The position numbers were made by a program, and so were the translations under genes. From contig NZ_JAFBDW010000003.1 in assembly GCF_016908415.1 (NCBI RefSeq), forward strand, positions 124,001-188,000: a DNA stretch of 64,000 bases, given 5' to 3'. This DNA comes from Caldicoprobacter guelmensis (lineage in GTDB: Bacteria > Bacillota > Clostridia > Caldicoprobacterales > Caldicoprobacteraceae). Below are positions 9,046 to 17,493 of this stretch, in pieces. The notes under the pieces are model-generated. The model searched no databases and had not been told where the DNA came from. It worked only from the letters and a program-made list of their open reading frames with translations. Positions within the stretch are counted from its first letter, which is position 1, and the number at the start of each line of letters is the position of its first letter.

Positions 9046-10356
9046 TTAGCGCAATTTCTCCCTATACTCGGTGGGGGTCACCCCTTCATATTTTTTAAAT
9101 ACCTTGCTAAAATAATTAGGATCATTGTACCCCACCAAATAGCATATCTCCTTGACGCTGAGGGAATCGTCCTTAAGCAGTTCCTTGGCTTTGTTTATCC
9201 TAATCAAATTTAAATAATCAGAGAAATTATACCCAAACACCTTTTTAAAGGTACGGCTGAAATAATAGGGGCTAAAATTAAATTTTGCAGCAGTATCCTT
9301 AAGGTTAATATCTTCTCTCAAGTTATCGGTAATATATTGCTCTACCGCTTTAAAAAGAGCAAATTTTTCCCCTGAACCATTTTTAAACCTGTCATCTAGA
9401 AATTGATCTTGTTCTATCAGGTGCTCTACATCTTCATAATGAACTACACTGACATTTTCAGATGAATATTCCAAGGCTTCACGGGCTTCCTGATACGACT
9501 CATGCATTAGATGTATACCATCATAACATCTCCCTAATCCAATTTTAACCGATATGCCAAAAAATCTCTTTACCTCGCTTTTAACATCTAAAGCCAGATT
9601 GATGACATTTAATTTGGTCTCCTCAGTATCATTAGAAAGTGGCCTCTCAATAAAATAAATCAAATCCTTGGTAAAGCGATAGCTTCCTATAGCCTTATAA
9701 CGCTGGTTCAAAAAAAGCTTTATATGTTCGCCAATCTGCGCCTTTAATCCTTCTGTAACGTAAATCGTTCCGTTGCTATCTTTTTCTTTTAGCTTTACCA
9801 CCATACAAAACGAATTTTTAAAATATATGTTCAAATAGTCCATGTACATTTCAACGTCGATAACTTCCAGCATATCATTGACAATGGAATAGCTCAGCTC
9901 ATTCTCCATTACAGGAATCAAATTGTATATCTTCTCCTGGTATTCAATCTCTCTCTTGCGCTTTTCTTTCTCTGATTGTACGTGTTCAACAGCATCCATG
10001 ATTTTATTCCGCAATTCAGTACGATCAAACGGCTTTAAAATATATTCCTTGACGTTATTCCTTACTGCTTCCACGGCATAGTCAAAATAGTCGTACGCTG
10101 TAAGAATCATAAAATAAGCATAAGGTAAAAAATTCCTAATTTCCTGTATGGCTTTTAATCCATCAATCCCCGGCATTTTTATATCGATAATCACAATATC
10201 TGGCCTTAGACGTTCGGAAACCTCTATGGCCTCCCTTCCATTCCGTGCCTCTCCAATTTCAATCTGTTCTTCTTTCTCCTTAAATGTAGTTTCTATCACT
10301 TCTCTTATGGAGTCACGAACATACTTTTCATCATCGGCAATTAAAAATCTTATCAT
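9046..10356 (-). CDS. YesN-type response regulator (receiver + AraC DNA-binding domain)
   Basis: Transcriptional regulator that would be phosphorylated by the adjacent LytS/YesM kinase and activate the xylFGH genes downstream. It begins MIRFLIADDEKYVRDS. The receiver covers about residues 1-120, with the acceptor Asp in DIVIIDIKMPG and Lys in LKPFD. A variable middle region follows, and the C-terminus has two AraC helix-turn-helix motifs (FNFSPYYFSRTFKK and KEICYLVGYNDPNYFSKVFKK). I chose the ATG at 10356 because AAAGGAG lies 11 bases upstream; an upstream in-frame extension to 10407 has no such site. The start overlaps the end of the kinase gene by a few hundredths of a kb at most (kinase stop at 10365), so they are nearly contiguous. 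Confidence 0.92.
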   Translation of the reverse strand: MIRFLIADDEKYVRDSIREVIETTFKEKEEQIEIGEARNGREAIEVSERLRPDIVIIDIKMPGIDGLKAIQEIRNFLPYAYFMILTAYDYFDYAVEAVRNNVKEYILKPFDRTELRNKIMDAVEHVQSEKEKRKREIEYQEKIYNLIPVMENELSYSIVNDMLEVIDVEMYMDYLNIYFKNSFCMVVKLKEKDSNGTIYVTEGLKAQIGEHIKLFLNQRYKAIGSYRFTKDLIYFIERPLSNDTEETKLNVINLALDVKSEVKRFFGISVKIGLGRCYDGIHLMHESYQEAREALEYSSENVSVVHYEDVEHLIEQDQFLDDRFKNGSGEKFALFKAVEQYITDNLREDINLKDTAAKFNFSPYYFSRTFKKVFGYNFSDYLNLIRINKAKELLKDDSLSVKEICYLVGYNDPNYFSKVFKKYEGVTPTEYREKLR

Positions 10357-10364
10357 GGCTTGCT

Positions 10365-11864
10365 CTACTCCTTTATAGGAATTTTGAGGTATACCCTGGT
10401 GCCACAACCTTTTTTACTCTCAATTGAGAAGATATCATCACGGTTATACATCAGCTTAAGCCTCTGGACGACGCTCCTTATGCCCAGCCCCGTAGTATGT
10501 CCCACAGGCCGCTGCTCCGGGCTATCTGACATAATCTCTTTCAACATATCCTCGTCCATACCACAGCCCGTGTCCTCTATAAGTATTGTACAGAACCCTC
10601 CTTGTTCGGTTATCTCAATATTTATAACCCCACCTTCTTCCTTGGGCTCTATACCGTGTATAAAGGCGTTTTCTACAAAAGGCTGTAGAGTCATCGCAGG
10701 AACCACTATTTTCTTCAAATCAACATTGATCTTTAAATTAAACTCAAACCTATCCTCATACCTTATTTTTTGAATATACATGTATTGCTTTACAACATTT
10801 ACTTCCTCCTCTAAAGTGGCATTTCGATCCATCATGCTCAAGCTGTACCTTAGGATACCGGCAACCGCTCTTATAAGGCTTTCGGTTTTATGGGCATTTT
10901 CCTTGACCGCCGTCTGGCTTATGCAGTTTAAAGTATTGAACAAAAAATGGGGATTTATCTGCGCCTGTAGCACTTTTAGCTGTGACACTTTCAGGGCGTT
11001 TTCGTAACTCAAAAGCTTCATCTTCTCATCCTGAAGTTTCCTTTCCAGCTCGGCTTTTTCCTGCAAAGATTCAATGTATTTGCTTATGTGGGTAATCATC
11101 TTGCGGAAAGCCTCCGAGAGAATGTCCAATTCATAAATATACGTCCTCTCGCCCTCGTTATAGGTAAAATCCCCTTTAACCACCTTTTCCGAGGCACTTA
11201 CCAACTCTTTCAGCTTTCTAGTGATATCGCCTATGAACAACAGCGTATAAATAGCGCTTAACATCAATGCTACCATTATATAAGCCATCAATATTTTATT
11301 GATATACTCCTGCTTTTGCTTTAACCCCCTATATATAGTTACATTATAGTCGAAATAACTGTCACTCAGCATTGATATAAAAGTATTGCAATAGGATACA
11401 ATCTCTTTCGTCCAAACATATTCATCATAATACACATCAACCCCAGAACGATCGTCATAAACTTTAATAGTACGGTCTGCTGCTTGTTTAAAGCTTTCAA
11501 GGGAATTTAAAAGGTCCCTTAAAATGTATCTACTTCTAAGGTCCGAATCCTGCTGGAGTGCCGCTACATCTTCAACAGCTTTATCATAATGAAACTCATA
11601 AAGACGCTTGGATTCTTCGGCGTTGGTCAATATATATTGATTAAAGTGGGAAAACGATTGGTTTAAGTTGTTTTTAATTTCATTGGTAATGCTCATTTTG
11701 TTCATCATAATATTATAAATACTGCTTATTCTGTTGCTCATTATTAAAGACACGACATTGCTAGTAGCAATAGGCAATATAATAATCACAGCAAATATAA
11801 GAAATTTGTTCCTTAAGCTACTGGCTTTCGTTATAGTACTCCTGTTGCTGTTTTCTGAACTCAT
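10365..11864 (-). CDS. LytS/YesM-type sensor histidine kinase of the xylose-type system
   Basis: Membrane sensor kinase, about 499 aa from the chosen start. It has an N-terminal membrane segment (KFLIFAVIIILPIA), an extracytoplasmic domain of about 210 residues, a second membrane segment (IMVALMLSAIYTLLFIG), a HAMP-like stretch, the His_kinase box LQAQINPHFLFNTLN with the phosphoacceptor His, and a C-terminal ATPase domain (N-box FVENAFIHGI, G-box DTGCGMD, TTGLGIRSV). The ATG at 11864 has AAGGA upstream and gives a 47-bp overlap with the preceding sensor-protein gene, suggesting translational coupling. In Clostridium beijerinckii the equivalent XylFII-LytS-YesN set senses D-xylose; the assignment here rests on that gene order. 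Confidence 0.9.
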   Translation of the reverse strand: MSSENSNRSTITKASSLRNKFLIFAVIIILPIATSNVVSLIMSNRISSIYNIMMNKMSITNEIKNNLNQSFSHFNQYILTNAEESKRLYEFHYDKAVEDVAALQQDSDLRSRYILRDLLNSLESFKQAADRTIKVYDDRSGVDVYYDEYVWTKEIVSYCNTFISMLSDSYFDYNVTIYRGLKQKQEYINKILMAYIMVALMLSAIYTLLFIGDITRKLKELVSASEKVVKGDFTYNEGERTYIYELDILSEAFRKMITHISKYIESLQEKAELERKLQDEKMKLLSYENALKVSQLKVLQAQINPHFLFNTLNCISQTAVKENAHKTESLIRAVAGILRYSLSMMDRNATLEEEVNVVKQYMYIQKIRYEDRFEFNLKINVDLKKIVVPAMTLQPFVENAFIHGIEPKEEGGVINIEITEQGGFCTILIEDTGCGMDEDMLKEIMSDSPEQRPVGHTTGLGIRSVVQRLKLMYNRDDIFSIESKKGCGTRVYLKIPIKE

Positions 11865-12816
11865 CAAGGTTTTCCTTATCAACCACCAACACATCTGTAA
11901 TAAACAACCCCTTCGTAGTTTTTCCTTCAATGTTATCCATAATAATATTCACGGCTTTATATCCCATAACATAAGGCTGTTGCACCACGGTAGAAGTAAT
12001 TATTCCCTTCTCGATGTTGTCAAGGGTCTCTGGCAAATCATCAAAACAGATAATTTTTACTTTCCCAACAAGCCCCAAACTCTTAACCGCCTTGGCTGCA
12101 CCTAACCCATCCAAAGCCGAAGTACAAAACAACGCTTTTACATCGGGATGCCGATTTAAAATCTTTCTGGCTGCCAGCTCGGCTTCCAACAGATACGAGT
12201 CTGATGACTCAATGGCGGCTATAACTATATTTGAGTTGCTACTTATATAGCTTTTAAATCCTTCCACCCTCTCTATCTGATTCTTTACACTTTTGCCGCC
12301 CATAATTATAGCAACCTTGCCTTCGGTACCTATCTGACGAATTACTTCTCTACCCCCCACTCTTCCCGCTTCTACATTATCGGTACCCACATATGCAAGG
12401 CGCTTGCTGTTCTCGGCATCCGAATCCACAGTGACTAATGGCATACCACCTTCTATGACCTTATTTATGACATCGTTATATCGCGTTTCATCCTGCACAT
12501 AGGCTATTATCCCACTCACCTTTGCAGCATACGCCATCTTGATCAACCGTATGCCCTCCTCAACGCTTGCACTCTCTGGGCCCTGAAAATCTATTATGAC
12601 ACCTCTTTCCTTGGCAGCCTTTTCTGCTCCTAACCTCACCTGTTTCCAGTAAGGATTGGCATAAACGTGGCTTATGAGCACTATTTTGGGCTTTATTTCC
12701 TCCTCAACCGGTTTTTCATACTTCAAGCTGTCGAGCAACACAACATTGAATACAATGAAAATCAAAACTGCCAAATAATATACCGAGTATTTCAATAGCC
12801 TTTTCACCTTTTTCAC
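11818..12816 (-). CDS. Membrane-anchored sugar-binding sensor protein (XylFII-like)
   Basis: Periplasmic-binding-protein type I domain (about residues 45-320) tethered by one N-terminal membrane helix (YSVYYLAVLIFIVFNVVLL). It lacks a lipobox, unlike transporter-associated binding proteins. Family hallmarks are visible: VYANPYWKQVRLGAE, the VDSDAENSKRLAYVGTDN stretch typical of ribose/xylose-type binders, and IICFDDLPETL. It heads the operon with the LytS-like kinase and YesN-like regulator, matching the known XylFII sensor that binds D-xylose and controls the kinase. The start has GGTGAAAAGG-like context and GGAGG 10-15 bases upstream. Other pentoses or hexoses are possible ligands. Confidence 0.85.
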   Translation of the reverse strand: MKKVKRLLKYSVYYLAVLIFIVFNVVLLDSLKYEKPVEEEIKPKIVLISHVYANPYWKQVRLGAEKAAKERGVIIDFQGPESASVEEGIRLIKMAYAAKVSGIIAYVQDETRYNDVINKVIEGGMPLVTVDSDAENSKRLAYVGTDNVEAGRVGGREVIRQIGTEGKVAIIMGGKSVKNQIERVEGFKSYISSNSNIVIAAIESSDSYLLEAELAARKILNRHPDVKALFCTSALDGLGAAKAVKSLGLVGKVKIICFDDLPETLDNIEKGIITSTVVQQPYVMGYKAVNIIMDNIEGKTTKGLFITDVLVVDKENLDEFRKQQQEYYNESQ

Positions 12817-12879
12817 TCCTCCGTGACTAAGCCAAGTCCCTTTTTAAAACCTTATAACCAGTAAACCATGCTCTTTTAT

Positions 12880-12908
12880 ATTATAACACTATTAGGTGGA
12901 ATTTGCAC
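12880..12908 (-). promoter_or_regulatory. Promoter of the sensor operon
   Basis: Minus-strand extended -10 (TGT then TATAAT, 12880-12885), 17-base spacer, weak -35 GTGCAA (12903-12908). It lies about 64 bases upstream of the sensor-protein start. Confidence 0.6.
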
Positions 12909-13000
12909 CAATGTAAACCTTGCTATTGTGTCGAGTATACAATTACCTCAAAAAATAAAAGCAATATTTTTAGTGGTATAGAGTGCACTATTACGAAATT

Positions 13001-13048
13001 AAAAAAGCCGCTCAATAAACTGGTATTTAAGCCAGTTCAAGAGCAGCT
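13001..13048 (-). terminator. Terminator of the XRE regulator gene
   Basis: Long imperfect hairpin just after the XRE gene stop: arms AACTGG/CCAGTT extended outward by GCTC/GAGC and AAGC/GCTT, followed on the minus strand by a run of six T. Confidence 0.8.
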
Positions 13049-13060
13049 TATTTGTTCTGG

Positions 13061-13300
13061 TTAGTCTTCATCGGTCACATCAGAAAATAATTCTGAATCA
13101 AAAAAATCTTTCATGCTAATCCCTAACCCAAAACAAACATAGTATATAGTCTTTACAGTCGGATTCTTGCTCTTCCCATGTACGATATCATTAAGCGTTG
13201 ACTGAGGTATACCTGCCAAGTTTGCAAGTTTATTTATAGTTATGTTGTTTTCTTTACATAATTGTAAGATCCTCAAGGAAATCGCTTCGTTAATAGTCAT
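13061..13300 (-). CDS. Small XRE-family DNA-binding regulator
   Basis: 79-aa protein that is almost entirely one helix-turn-helix domain of the Cro/C1 type: ITINKLANLAGIPQSTLNDIVHG holds the two DNA-contact helices, followed by NPTVKTIYYVCFGLGISMKDFF and an acidic tail. Such proteins are usually repressors. The AGAGAGG ribosome site lies just before ATG. Two copies of the palindrome AACGATATATCGTT stand 57-120 bases upstream, one over its own promoter, which suggests autorepression and control of a divergent transcript. No partner gene, toxin, or phage gene is next to it. The regulated target is unknown. Confidence 0.85.
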   Translation of the reverse strand: MTINEAISLRILQLCKENNITINKLANLAGIPQSTLNDIVHGKSKNPTVKTIYYVCFGLGISMKDFFDSELFSDVTDED

Positions 13301-13351
13301 GGTATACTACCTCTCTATTTTGGAGAGAAGTATACCAAATTTTTATCAAAA
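13301..13351 (-). promoter_or_regulatory. Leader and promoter of the XRE regulator, with inverted repeat
   Basis: An extended -10 (TGG then TATACT, plus-strand 13329-13334) with a weak -35 near 13352-13358 serves the regulator gene. Bases 13301-13336 form an imperfect inverted repeat (GGTATAC at one end, GTATACC at the other) that covers both the -10 region and the AGAGAGG ribosome site, so it could be a further operator or a translation-blocking hairpin. Confidence 0.5.
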
Positions 13352-13356
13352 ATATT

Positions 13357-13420
13357 AACGATATATCGTTGACAAACGAAAAAGTCTATAGTAAAATAAA
13401 ATTAACGATATATCGTTAAT
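13357..13420 (+). promoter_or_regulatory. Plus-strand promoter flanked by two palindromic operators
   Basis: Near-consensus promoter: TTGACA (13369-13374), 17-base spacer, TAAAAT (13392-13397). The palindrome AACGATATATCGTT overlaps the -35 (13357-13370) and recurs, enlarged to a perfect 20-bp palindrome, over the expected start site (13401-13420). This is the layout of a tightly repressed promoter under the divergent XRE protein. Confidence 0.75.
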
Positions 13421-13663
13421 GGAAGTTGGCTTAACTTATATTTTCCATAGTTACAAAATGGATTACAAAATAATGGGTATAGGTAGATAACCGTGAAATT
13501 ATGATAGAATAGTTGACATCTAGCATACATTGATGGAATATCTAGGCAACACATAAACCATTAGACGATTAAATCAAATGGAAAACTCGTTGCTGCATTC
13601 CCGTACCACTCTACTCCTGCCAACATGATCCAGCAGTTATGAAACATACCTAAAAAATACCTC
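13421..13663. other. Non-coding stretch downstream of the repressed promoter
   Basis: About 240 bases without a convincing reading frame on either strand, ending at the convergent permease gene. It would be the start of any transcript from the promoter at 13369-13397. No recognisable RNA fold, terminator or gene relic was found, so it may encode a small RNA or be what is left of a deleted gene. Confidence 0.5.
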
Positions 13664-14551
13664 TTACTCCTTTATCGCTCCCAGCATAATTCCAGCAACA
13701 AAATACCTTTGCAGGAATGGGTAAACAATAAGCATGGGTATCATTGCTATAAACACCTTTGCAGCGTTTAAAGATTGATTTGAGAGCTCTGACAACCTTT
13801 TATATTGATCCGGAGTCAAGCTTGTATTCGTGGGAATGCTCACCACCAGCTGCTGGATATATGTCTGCAACGGATATTTGGTGGCATCGCTCATCAATAC
13901 CAGCCCATGAAAGAATTCATTCCAGTGATAAACACCCACGAACAAAGTAATAGTCGCAATAACCGGTATAGAGCAGGGAACAACAATTCCAAATAATATA
14001 CGCCATGGCCCTGCACCGTCAATTACCGCTGCTTCTTCAATATCCTTAGGTAAACTCCTAAAAAAATTCATGATGAGAATGGTATTGAATATCGGCAGAC
14101 CTCCTGCCAATACAAGTGCCCATATAGTATCCAGCAAACCATAATTTCGAACAGTAATATACCATGGGATCAATCCACCATTAAAAAGCATACAAAAGAT
14201 GAGAAGCCACATGATTATATCCCTGGCTCTAAACTCGTCCTTTGATTTTGAAAGCGGATAAGCCATCATTATTCCCACTAAAAGCGAAATACCGGTTCCT
14301 AAAATAGTGCGTTGTATGGATATCCAAAAAGAGTTAAAAAATTTAATATCACTTATGATCTCCTTATAAGAAACAAGCGAAAAACCAATGGGATAAAACG
14401 TAACCAACCCTGCATTAGCCGCTGACTTATTGGAAATAGACAAACAAAACGTATACCACAGCGGATACAAACAGCTTAAAGTTATCAAACCAAGTATTAC
14501 TATATTAGCGACATCGAAAGCTCGAGACCAAAACGTCCTATCCCTGACCAA
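13664..14551 (-). CDS. Carbohydrate ABC permease, LplC/YtcP type
   Basis: Inner permease subunit of a CUT1 importer, 295 aa with six membrane segments. The EAA loop with the family pattern EEAAVIDGAGPWRILFGIVVP contacts the ATPase, and the protein ends in the usual RYFVAGIMLGAIKE. Start is TTG with AGAGGGGG 8 bases upstream. It lies 14 bases after the partner permease gene and is last in the module. There is no ATPase gene here, so a shared MsmX-type ATPase encoded elsewhere must energise it. Confidence 0.9.
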   Translation of the reverse strand: MVRDRTFWSRAFDVANIVILGLITLSCLYPLWYTFCLSISNKSAANAGLVTFYPIGFSLVSYKEIISDIKFFNSFWISIQRTILGTGISLLVGIMMAYPLSKSKDEFRARDIIMWLLIFCMLFNGGLIPWYITVRNYGLLDTIWALVLAGGLPIFNTILIMNFFRSLPKDIEEAAVIDGAGPWRILFGIVVPCSIPVIATITLFVGVYHWNEFFHGLVLMSDATKYPLQTYIQQLVVSIPTNTSLTPDQYKRLSELSNQSLNAAKVFIAMIPMLIVYPFLQRYFVAGIMLGAIKE

Positions 14552-14565
14552 CAGCTATTCCCCCT

Positions 14566-15462
14566 CTAAAATATCTTGTAATCGGCAAATTTATAGGCAA
14601 GCACATAAGAGATAGTAATCAAAACAAAACTTACCACCGATTTGAATAGCCCCGCCGCAGTTGCAAGAGAAAACTGCAAATTAGTGAGCCCTAATCTATA
14701 GATCCAGGTATCCAAAATATCCCCTGTAGAGTACACCAGAGGATTGTATAAGTTGTACACCTGGTCAAATCCCGCATTCAGAATGTTACCAAGTCCCAGG
14801 ACCCCTAATAGTACAATGGTGGATTTTAACTCTGGCAACGTGACATACCATGTTCTTTGCCAGCGATTAGTACCGTCAATGGTTGCTGCTTCATATAAAT
14901 TAGGATTAATAGACGTCAATGCAGCCAAAAAAATCACAGCATTAAAACCAAAACTCTTCCAAACATCAGTCCCTATGACCAGCTGACGAAAAATAGACGG
15001 GTCAGCCATAAATAAGCGAGGCTCTAAACCAAACCAACCCCTAATGGTGTTTATGGCTCCCCTGTAACCAAATATATTTATAACTATACTGGCCATTATA
15101 ACCCATGATATAAAATGCGGCAAATAAACGATAGTTTGTACAAGTTTCTTATATTGCAATTGCGTAACTTCATTTAACAATAAGGCGAATATAAGTGGAA
15201 TAAGAAGATTGAGCACAATTTTACCGCTTGAAATAATGAGGGTATTTATAATTACCTGCTTACTATCATCTAATTGCATTAAATACCTGAAATTTTCCAA
15301 TCCAATCCATTCAGAACCAAAAATCCCTAGCCCCGGATTATAGTCCTGAAAAGCCATAACAATGCCCACCATTGGAACGATGCTGAACAAAAACAACCAA
15401 ACCAACCCTGGTAAAACCATTAAATAGTAATGTTTTTCGACATTTCCCCTCTTGCCTTTCAT
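14566..15462 (-). CDS. Carbohydrate ABC permease, LplB/YtcO type
   Basis: Second CUT1 permease subunit, 298 aa with six membrane segments. It has the EAA motif YEAATIDGTNRWQRTWYVTLP and the typical N-terminal HYYLMVLPGLVWLFLFSIVPM. The ATG at 15462 is preferred because AAGGAG lies 9 bases upstream; the earlier in-frame ATG at 15486 lacks a ribosome site. LplB-type proteins carry oligosaccharides or glycan fragments together with large lipoproteins of the LplA type, one of which is encoded just upstream. Confidence 0.9.
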   Translation of the reverse strand: MKGKRGNVEKHYYLMVLPGLVWLFLFSIVPMVGIVMAFQDYNPGLGIFGSEWIGLENFRYLMQLDDSKQVIINTLIISSGKIVLNLLIPLIFALLLNEVTQLQYKKLVQTIVYLPHFISWVIMASIVINIFGYRGAINTIRGWFGLEPRLFMADPSIFRQLVIGTDVWKSFGFNAVIFLAALTSINPNLYEAATIDGTNRWQRTWYVTLPELKSTIVLLGVLGLGNILNAGFDQVYNLYNPLVYSTGDILDTWIYRLGLTNLQFSLATAAGLFKSVVSFVLITISYVLAYKFADYKIF

Positions 15463-15506
15463 AATCCACTTCTCCTTAAATTTCAAAATTAAACTTAAAA
15501 ATTTTT

Positions 15507-15543
15507 ATTAGGCGAGACGCCGAATGCCAGCATCTCGCCTAAT
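15507..15543 (-). ncRNA. Intercistronic hairpin after lplA-like gene 1
   Basis: Arms ATTAGGCGAGA (15507-15517) and TCTCGCCTAAT (15533-15543) pair perfectly over 11 bp, and five more G-C/G-T pairs can form inside, leaving a 5-base loop. A weak AAAAATTTTT tract follows. It separates the binding-protein gene from the permeases and may be a partial terminator or a 3'-end protector. Confidence 0.75.
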
Positions 15544-15557
15544 TCAATTACGTTCAT

Positions 15558-17318
15558 TTATTTTTTCTTATCGTACTCAGCCTGTACTTCGGCGGTTATT
15601 TCGTCTCCGCCTTGTGCCTTCCACTTCTCTACAAATTTATCAAAGCTACTAATAGGTTCTTGTCCAAGGATAATTTTAAGAATAGTCTCATCTTCTAACT
15701 TCTGGAGATTAGCCCATTTTCTCTCCATGGTCTCAGTCTGGTTGTATGTCACGCTGTAGACCTTCTTGTCAGGAGTAATGGTCGCATATGGGCGATTGCC
15801 TATCAGCAACGAGTAGAAGCGCTGGAACTTACCAAAATCACTCTTATCAAAATCCTGAATATTGAGAACTTCATTGTTGAGATCAGCTGGTTTAACTACA
15901 TTTCTAATAGCTTTTGCATCCGCATAAATTAGTTTGTATGGATTACCGGGTATATTATAATCTTCAGGATCAGCCTGCCCTCTCAAAATCTTCCACAACT
16001 CTCTATATTCGTATTCACACTCGTCTGCTGGTGCCATGACATTGCGCAACGGATACCAGCCAATCGCAACAGAAGTATCAAAAATACCCTCATCCCGTAC
16101 AAGCACGTTGTTCATAATTATTATTGCTTTAGCAACATCTTCACTTGCCTTTTTACTGATCAACGTATAACTTGTACCAACCGTTTTCATACGCACATTC
16201 CACTTGCCATCATCGCTATAAACCGGATAAGCCTGCCAGTTGGCATTGGGGTCATTTTTAAACGAATCGCCATTTCCGTACCCTATGCTCCACCATGGTC
16301 CAAAGAAAATACCCGCTTGATTAGCGTTAACAACCTCAGCCGAAGAATCCCTTGTACCTAATTCAGGGTCAATAATACCCTCTTTATACCATCTAGCAAG
16401 AAGTTCCAATGTTTTCTTTGTGTTCTCGGTTAGAGTGCCATATACCACTTTTCCTGTACCGTCATCCAACCAATACCCTGGGTAAGCATCCATGGCTTGA
16501 AATACAGGGTCAAATCCAAATCTATTGTTAGATGACAACAAGAATGTGCTGTAAGGATGACCATTTTTGTCGGGACCTATTATGCCTATGGTATTATCCC
16601 CTGCCATCTTATTTTCAATAAACGCCTTGGCTGTTTTCTCAATATCGCTTAAAGTTTTCGGAACGGGAAGGTTTAATTTATCCAGCCAATCTTTGCGTAT
16701 CATCATGACATATATACCATCGGTATCAACAGTAATGTTGGGAAGTGAAACCATCCTACCATTGTAGCTGGCATTTTCCATAGCACGGCCTTGGGTACTG
16801 GCCATAATATCCTTTACCTGCTTAGAAGCATATTTTTCAAACAAATCCGTAATATCATACAACAACCCTGATTTTGCAGCTCTTACCATATAAGTGCGAT
16901 CATTTACCACCAGCCCATCAGGGAGATCGCCGGAAGCAATTGCTAGGCTGACTTTTTGATTGTAGTTCTCACCCTCTGCTGCAGTCCAATCCACAATAAC
17001 GTTGATATTAAAGTTTTCTCGTAAATAACGAGTATACTGATTATCCTGTGCACTGTCACCTGGAGGCAGTGTCTTATCAACCGGCGACACGCTCATGCCA
17101 ATATGCACGTCAACCGGTTTAGGAAATTTCATAAATGCCGGCTCACCACTTGATTCACCCTCCGAAGAGCCATTTTCTGATGGCGTACTTTCTGATTCAT
17201 TATTAGATGAAGTATTCTCATTGGCATCAGAACTGGGAGTTTTGCTCCCTGAGGAACATGCTACGCTCACCAACGCCAGCATACATACCAGCACAACCGC
17301 TATTAATTTTTTAATCAA
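15558..17318 (-). CDS. Large extracellular binding lipoprotein (LplA/YtcQ type)
   Basis: Substrate-binding protein for the permeases that follow, about 586 aa, longer than normal CUT1 binders (about 420) but standard for the LplA group. The lipoprotein signal ends in LVSVAC (C21 lipidated), then a Ser/Asn/Glu-rich linker to about residue 55, then the family 1 binding fold. The start is set at TTG 17318, directly followed by Ile-Lys-Lys-Leu and preceded by GGAAGGGGG; an in-frame TTG at 17336 would run through this site. Substrate is unknown; members of this group bind oligosaccharides from plant or microbial polysaccharides. Confidence 0.9.
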   Translation of the reverse strand: MIKKLIAVVLVCMLALVSVACSSGSKTPSSDANENTSSNNESESTPSENGSSEGESSGEPAFMKFPKPVDVHIGMSVSPVDKTLPPGDSAQDNQYTRYLRENFNINVIVDWTAAEGENYNQKVSLAIASGDLPDGLVVNDRTYMVRAAKSGLLYDITDLFEKYASKQVKDIMASTQGRAMENASYNGRMVSLPNITVDTDGIYVMMIRKDWLDKLNLPVPKTLSDIEKTAKAFIENKMAGDNTIGIIGPDKNGHPYSTFLLSSNNRFGFDPVFQAMDAYPGYWLDDGTGKVVYGTLTENTKKTLELLARWYKEGIIDPELGTRDSSAEVVNANQAGIFFGPWWSIGYGNGDSFKNDPNANWQAYPVYSDDGKWNVRMKTVGTSYTLISKKASEDVAKAIIIMNNVLVRDEGIFDTSVAIGWYPLRNVMAPADECEYEYRELWKILRGQADPEDYNIPGNPYKLIYADAKAIRNVVKPADLNNEVLNIQDFDKSDFGKFQRFYSLLIGNRPYATITPDKKVYSVTYNQTETMERKWANLQKLEDETILKIILGQEPISSFDKFVEKWKAQGGDEITAEVQAEYDKKK

Positions 17319-17343
17319 GTTAATTCCCCCTTCCAATCATTTG

Positions 17344-17430
17344 TGCTCGAAAACCAGCAAGCCTTCGAGCATTTTGATATTTACACCTTAATGATATTAA
17401 AGAAAAATATACTAGTAAACGGTGTACCGT
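17344..17430 (-). promoter_or_regulatory. Leader of lplA-like gene 1: hairpin plus near-palindrome
   Basis: An 8-bp hairpin (TGCTCGAA 17344-17351, TTCGAGCA 17364-17371) lies in the expected 5' leader. The near-palindrome AACGGTGTACCGTT (17417-17430) sits just upstream and is a candidate binding site for the adjacent YesN-type regulator or for another repressor. Confidence 0.4.
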
Positions 17431-17493
17431 TCTATGTTTATAATACATCTATGCGGATTTGCAACAGGAAGGGGATTCTTGTTGTCTATCCAT

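Noticed and set aside
13061..13300. XRE regulator as sign of a prophage or toxin-antitoxin system
   Set aside because: No integrase, phage structural gene or toxin lies within several kb, and the flanking genes are ordinary importer operons.
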